Shown: positions 59,917 to 64,000 of the stretch, piece by piece
Position numbering within the stretch: the first letter of the stretch is position 1
How the letters are laid out: every line of letters begins with the position of its first letter
Assembly (NCBI GenBank): GCA_918026815.1
Contig: CAKJVC010000103.1
Coordinates: forward strand, 48,825 to 112,824
Length of the DNA stretch: 64,000 nucleotides
Direction of reading: 5' to 3'
Source of the DNA: Chalara sp. BL73
Lineage: Eukaryota > Ascomycota > Leotiomycetes > Helotiales
The notes under the pieces: model-generated
What the model saw: the letters and a program-made list of their open reading frames with translations, nothing else
Databases searched by the model: none
What the model was told of the DNA's origin: nothing
Program-made: the position numbers and the translations under genes

Positions 59917-62900
59917 TGAAAACTCGAGTTCTGCAAGATAAAATTATGGTATAATATATGTGAGAAGGGTATATCGCTAATCTGAACAGGAGTTAAACAG
60001 AGGCTGTGCTGTTCGGAGGTAGAGAGTTGGTTACACACGGTCACGATATCGGCCGCTCTTAGTCGCGCGGATAAGTATCCGCTCCAACGTGTTCAAAATG
60101 TTGGGTTTTTCATGGCTTAGTCTCTTTCCAAATTATATATTGTGACTAATTGCATACAAATGGGCCACGAATGATGCATGCCGCAGTATAAGGTACACCT
60201 AGCTGCTGCATACCCTGCCAGATCCTCTCATCTTGAATAAAAGGACCAAACATCAGAAGGATCAAAATTTTTACAAGAGGTATATAACGTACCCTTGAGT
60301 ATTCTATTTCTTGTAGTAGTGTGTAGGTCCAAGATCTCAAAAATTTCACTCTGTTGAGTTTTATGACTTGTTGTCCAGAAATCGTAGAGTCCCCGTATAT
60401 GCCCATTATCACAATCAATATTATAATCTGACCAAGAGTTTTGATAACAACTCTATTGGTATTTAGGGATGCGACACTACAACCTCCTGTGCTGGCATTT
60501 TGTAGCACTGCAAAGAGATTTCTGGGAGCTGCAGGGCTAATCATAGGATGAACCTTATATGGTAAGAGAACCCATACATCCGACTCACGTCAGCTGAGGA
60601 CGAGTGTACCGAACTTGGGGACATCAATCTACTATTGGACCAAATGCACAGAGGACCAAGAGACAGACTATTGAACAGGGAAGAGTAAATTAAGTATATT
60701 CTAGGCTTGCGAGGCACTCTTCTATTTGCTACGAACGGGTTGTAAGGATCTAATGGAGATGCAGCACTAGAAATATTGCGCCGAGGGTCGGCCTTCTGAC
60801 ATGGGGATTAACTCATATTTTCGGGTTTGTCTTTCCAATACTCGGACTCTGGCTCAGGTCCCATAGCAGATACCAAAAGAAGCAATAGAGTTGAAAGAGA
60901 AGAAGAACCTGACAATAGAGTCCTGCAAGAACTACGCGAGCGTTTGGAGTGATTATGTAGCTATAAGTGCGCAAAGACAAAACTTCAAACGGACAGAGAG
61001 TCTCTGGGCCTGCTGCGCCTGCCTGCAGGAACAGTTTCTTCCGTTTGACTCAAATGTGCATAAATATGCAAAATAAGACAATTGAGAAAGGGCACTATCT
61101 TTCAACATGATGCACAAGCTCGATATATAAGGATGGTTCATCCTACACTCGTTGTCCTCGATGATATTTCTGCCCCCTCTAGAGAGTAAAGGCCAAAGCC
61201 AAAAACCTTCGAGACTCCAGGAGAGCCCCTCTTGGTGAAACCAAAGGAACTGAGTTTCTCTTCTTCGACTACTATATCAAGACGGGACGGATACCAAGCC
61301 CGAGGACACGGTACCGCATATTCTTTCTAAAGACTGTATGAAACAGGGAGACAATATTTCGGCCTTCATCAGGCCATGCGAGAGGCTAACAACCTTGCAG
61401 CACCTGATCTTTGATAATCCAGTGCGACTCTGGGGTCAATTTATGAGAAAGACAAACTTTTCATGCTTGCATTCATTGATATACGGTTGTTTGATTTGTA
61501 CCCAGCCGGCACGACATCTCCCAATGCACGAAATTGATACTGGCTGCCCTGCTTCTCTCAAAGCTAGCTATAACCCACCGGGACACGAAGTGAGCAACCA
61601 CTTCCAGCAACGCCATCTCCCCAAACAATCCTTCCTACCAACTCTGCCTTACATTCTAATTTGATCCGCCACCCAATGCAACGCTTTCTCTCTCCTATGC
61701 CATTCCTCATCGACCCCAATATCCAGGATTAAGAATGGGGGACGGCCACCCCAGCACGGCGCCGGCACTTAGCGCCGCAGGTCACAACTGCCGAGAGCAC
61801 GAAAGGCGCCCGGCACTAGAAACCGACCACACAACGTATCCACAAACGGCTATCGCGGCCTTGGGTGGTTTCAAGGTTGTGTGTAGGTGGGCAGGGGGTT
61901 TGGTGGCTTTCCTTTTTCATAGGGCTTAGGGCGTGTGTATGCGCGCCCATGGATAAAGGTGGAAAGAGACGCATCTCGTGGCTTAATCTGGGGGCAACAT
62001 GGTAAGCTTTCCCAGTTCCAAAGGCTCGGGTTCTTTGGAGGGGTCGGGGGTTGTTCGGACGACAGCCCTTTCTTTTGGGGGCCCTGTCATAATTGCTTTC
62101 CCTATGTGGGCGAGTTATGTGCTGCATCGTGAGGTTGCGCAGGCGCAGTAACGAGGAGGAAGAGGAGGAACGAAGGTAAAGAAAGCTCGGCAATGCTGTC
62201 AAACCTACTGCAGTGATCTGCGGCAGGTATTAGTGCAGGCACCGCCTGGCTGCACGGCATGCTCAATCAAACTATATAAAGATGTAATTTGGTGCTGTCA
62301 ATCCTGGCAGATCTTGGTCCCAGATGATGCATCGAAATATGGGTAAGGATGACGTTAAGTGTCCCGTGGCGTTCTGTGTTGCTACTTAAATGGACGACAT
62401 GCCAATACCGCCAACTATCTCTTTGGACGTCTTTCTCCGTTCCTACTTGTTAATCCTTAAGTTAAATCTGTACACTTCCAGAAACATTGACGATGCTTTG
62501 AAGAACCAGCTCTCAAGTGAGGAAAATTTTGGTTGCACGAACTCAGTTGGAGCACAATCCTTTCGCTCAAACATCTCGCTCTCGTTCATATCTGCATAGT
62601 ATACAATAACGCGCTCCAAAGCGCGAGCTAGATCAGGCAGTCCTGCTCAGCATCGGATATCCCGTCACATAAAACCAATCTCCCGAAATGCAAGCGCAAA
62701 ATTCAAGCGTTGCGCGCAATAAGGAAAAGAAAGCAAGCAACGCTATATAGAGTATCTCCATCAAACCCCAAACCCCAAGCCGTATACACCAGACGAAGAG
62801 TAGCATGCCTCATGCCCCTCATGCCCCTCTTGCCTGCACCAGAAAAAAAGAAAGGCAACACGGACCAACACTTTTCACCCATCCCGACCCAAACCAACGC

Positions 62901-63118
62901 CTGCCCCGTTGTCCCAGATTCATCCATGCATTTCAGGTATCGAATCATTCCCACTATTGTAGCTCGGATTTATAAAGAACCCGCAACGCTTTACAGGAGC
63001 ACTTCCGATTCCGGGCAGTGAATGTACAGCCCAATATTTACGCCGCCGTGCCAAAACACCCATAATCACTCGAATAGTCATCCCGCGTCCAGAAACGCTC
63101 AATCTTCTGTTGACGCAT
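59917..63118. other. 3.2-kb stretch between ISG12-like and CRZ1, copy 2
   Basis: Repeats 47580-50852 with most of the copy differences: at 60053-60060, 60975, 61040, 61183, 61507-61513 (75 to 7 bases), 62140-62150 and 62955-62970. No gene is supported. The clustering of differences in this non-coding part is itself notable. Confidence 0.45.
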
Positions 63119-64000
63119 CTAAAGCTCTTTCTTCATCATTTGCGGGCTTGAATCTGATGCAGAATCGCTGAGAACCTCTGATTTGTCGACTGGGGACTGG
63201 CTGTTGGCGTTTGCGGATGATCCGTTTGCTGCCTTTTTGTTGCTGTCTCCACAGCCTTTGACGAGGATATGTCTCTGTTCGTCCAATCAGCATTACACTC
63301 AAGTAAGAATGGAAAACTCCCTCCAATTGCTAGAGTCAGAATCGGATTCAAGAACGAACCTTTAGTGCATCTTTCCTCGAGAAGCTCTTTTCGCAATGTC
63401 CGCATGGAAATGGCTTCACCGCCAAATGGATTCGCTTATGGCGCTTCAAGTCATGATTCCGATTGAACGACTGCGGGCACTGATCGCACTAAAAGGTCGT
63501 TCGTTTTGTGGTTGCGGCTGCCCTGGATGATGCCCATATATCTGGCCTCCCATTGGGGGATACTGCATTTGCATGTTTCCTCCAACTAGAGCCATTGGCT
63601 TCCTGGATTATGGACATTTGACATGATTGGACCTGGCATTGCCGGGAGACTGTATCCACTATACGGCCGTGGTTGATAGTTCTGTGGTGCATGTAGCGGA
63701 TGTGCAGAGACAGGAGAAACGCGATTTTGTGGCGGACCGGATGTATTCGGTGACGCTTGCGTTGGCGATTGCTGGTATATGCTGGGAAAGATGGCTGCTG
63801 CGGGGTCGAAGCTGGCGTGTAGTATGTTGGGGTTGGAGGAGGTCGACCACCATACGTTTCAGGCGCATGAAGTGGCCCTTGTGGAGGTGGTTGCGATGAA
63901 GGTGCCTGTGAGTTCATCATTCCATTATTGCTCAAGTGCTGCTGCGGTTGTGATTGCTGCTGGGGCGCAAGAGTTGGCAAGCTTTGTTGACTGCCACCAG
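63119..64000 (-). CDS. crz1: CRZ1/CrzA-type calcineurin-responsive C2H2 transcription factor, 5' end outside window
   Basis: The last exon is 63119-63274, the intron is 63275-63359, and the upstream exon runs from 63360 past the window end. The N-terminal part visible is Gln/Pro/Ser-rich (NNGMMNSQAPSSQPPPQ), as expected for the disordered calcineurin-docking half. Two C2H2 fingers and a third partial one ending HILVKGCG form the DNA-binding domain. In the calcium pathway, calcineurin dephosphorylates CRZ1, which enters the nucleus and binds CDRE sites. The frame as written is broken at three places: a one-base loss at about 63774 (ACC where ACCC restores the frame, outside the duplicated unit), another at about 63594 (ATT versus ATTT in copy 1) and another at about 63490 (CTAAAA versus CTTAAAA), which puts a stop in finger 1. 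These look like sequencing errors. Confidence 0.87.

Larger units (their letters stand above)
51416..63681. repeat. Tandem segmental duplication, copy 2 (12.27 kb)
   Basis: The second unit is 84 bases shorter than copy 1 in sum. The main differences are a 75-to-7 base replacement at 61507-61513 and single-base losses in homopolymers that break the kinase, SDR and CRZ1 frames. On the right it continues without a break into the 5' part of CRZ1, so the native gene order on this side is kept. Confidence 0.95.

Overview
The window looks like nuclear DNA of a filamentous ascomycete (Pezizomycotina; Leotiomycetes is my guess, not proven). The signs are short introns (about 48-110 bp) with GT..AG borders and CTAAC/CTGAC-type branch points, single-gene transcription units, long gene-poor spacers, and the gene set: eS30, Sit4/PP6 phosphatase, UPF3, SMC5, Hsl1/Gin4-type kinase, CRZ1, CREG-like, FSH hydrolase and CE1 esterase. 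No bacterial operons, rRNA, CRISPR or convincing tRNA were seen. All exon joins were worked out by hand from splice signals and reading frame.

Layout. 1-0.5 kb: 3' end of an unrecognised gene. 1.2-6.7 kb (-): a nine-exon DUF262 (ParB/GmrSD-N-like) gene whose last exon encodes a very long disordered tail. 8.1-8.9 kb (-): secreted CREG-like protein. 9.7-10.1 kb (+): ribosomal protein eS30. 11.4-12.3 kb (+): DUF829/PaxU-like hydrolase. 12.3-18.0 kb: gene-poor, with two coiled-coil proteins of unknown role. 19.1-21.0 kb (-): UPF3, divergent from a Sit4/PP6-type phosphatase (21.3-23.8 kb, +). 23.8-26.8 kb: no supportable gene. 26.8-28.8 kb: secreted CE1 acetylxylan esterase (+), convergent with an FSH serine hydrolase (-). 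30.3-34.8 kb: amino-acid permease (+), convergent with an alpha-glucoside-type MFS transporter (-). 35.3-38.9 kb (-): SMC5.

The dominant structure is a direct tandem duplication of about 12.3 kb: 39066-51415 and 51416-63681, joined head to tail at 51415 with about 1 bp of microhomology. Each copy carries an Hsl1/Gin4/Cdr2-type kinase, an SDR ketoreductase, a fungal ISG12 (IFI6/27)-like membrane protein and the 3' part of a CRZ1-type zinc-finger gene. The full CRZ1 locus runs through the right end of copy 2 and out of the window; copy 1 holds only an orphan 3' fragment. I noticed only two base substitutions between the copies but more than 25 small indels, mostly in homopolymers or short repeats, and several break open frames. 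The copies are therefore either extremely young or, quite possibly, a false duplication left by an error-prone, under-polished assembly.

Functionally the window mixes housekeeping genes (translation, mRNA surveillance, genome maintenance, cell-cycle kinase and phosphatase), nutrient acquisition (xylan esterase, amino-acid and sugar transporters) and calcium signalling (CRZ1). I see no secondary-metabolite cluster and no intact transposon. The best candidate for poorly described biology is the DUF262 protein: a prokaryote-type nuclease-like fold joined to an approximately 1,100-residue disordered tail.
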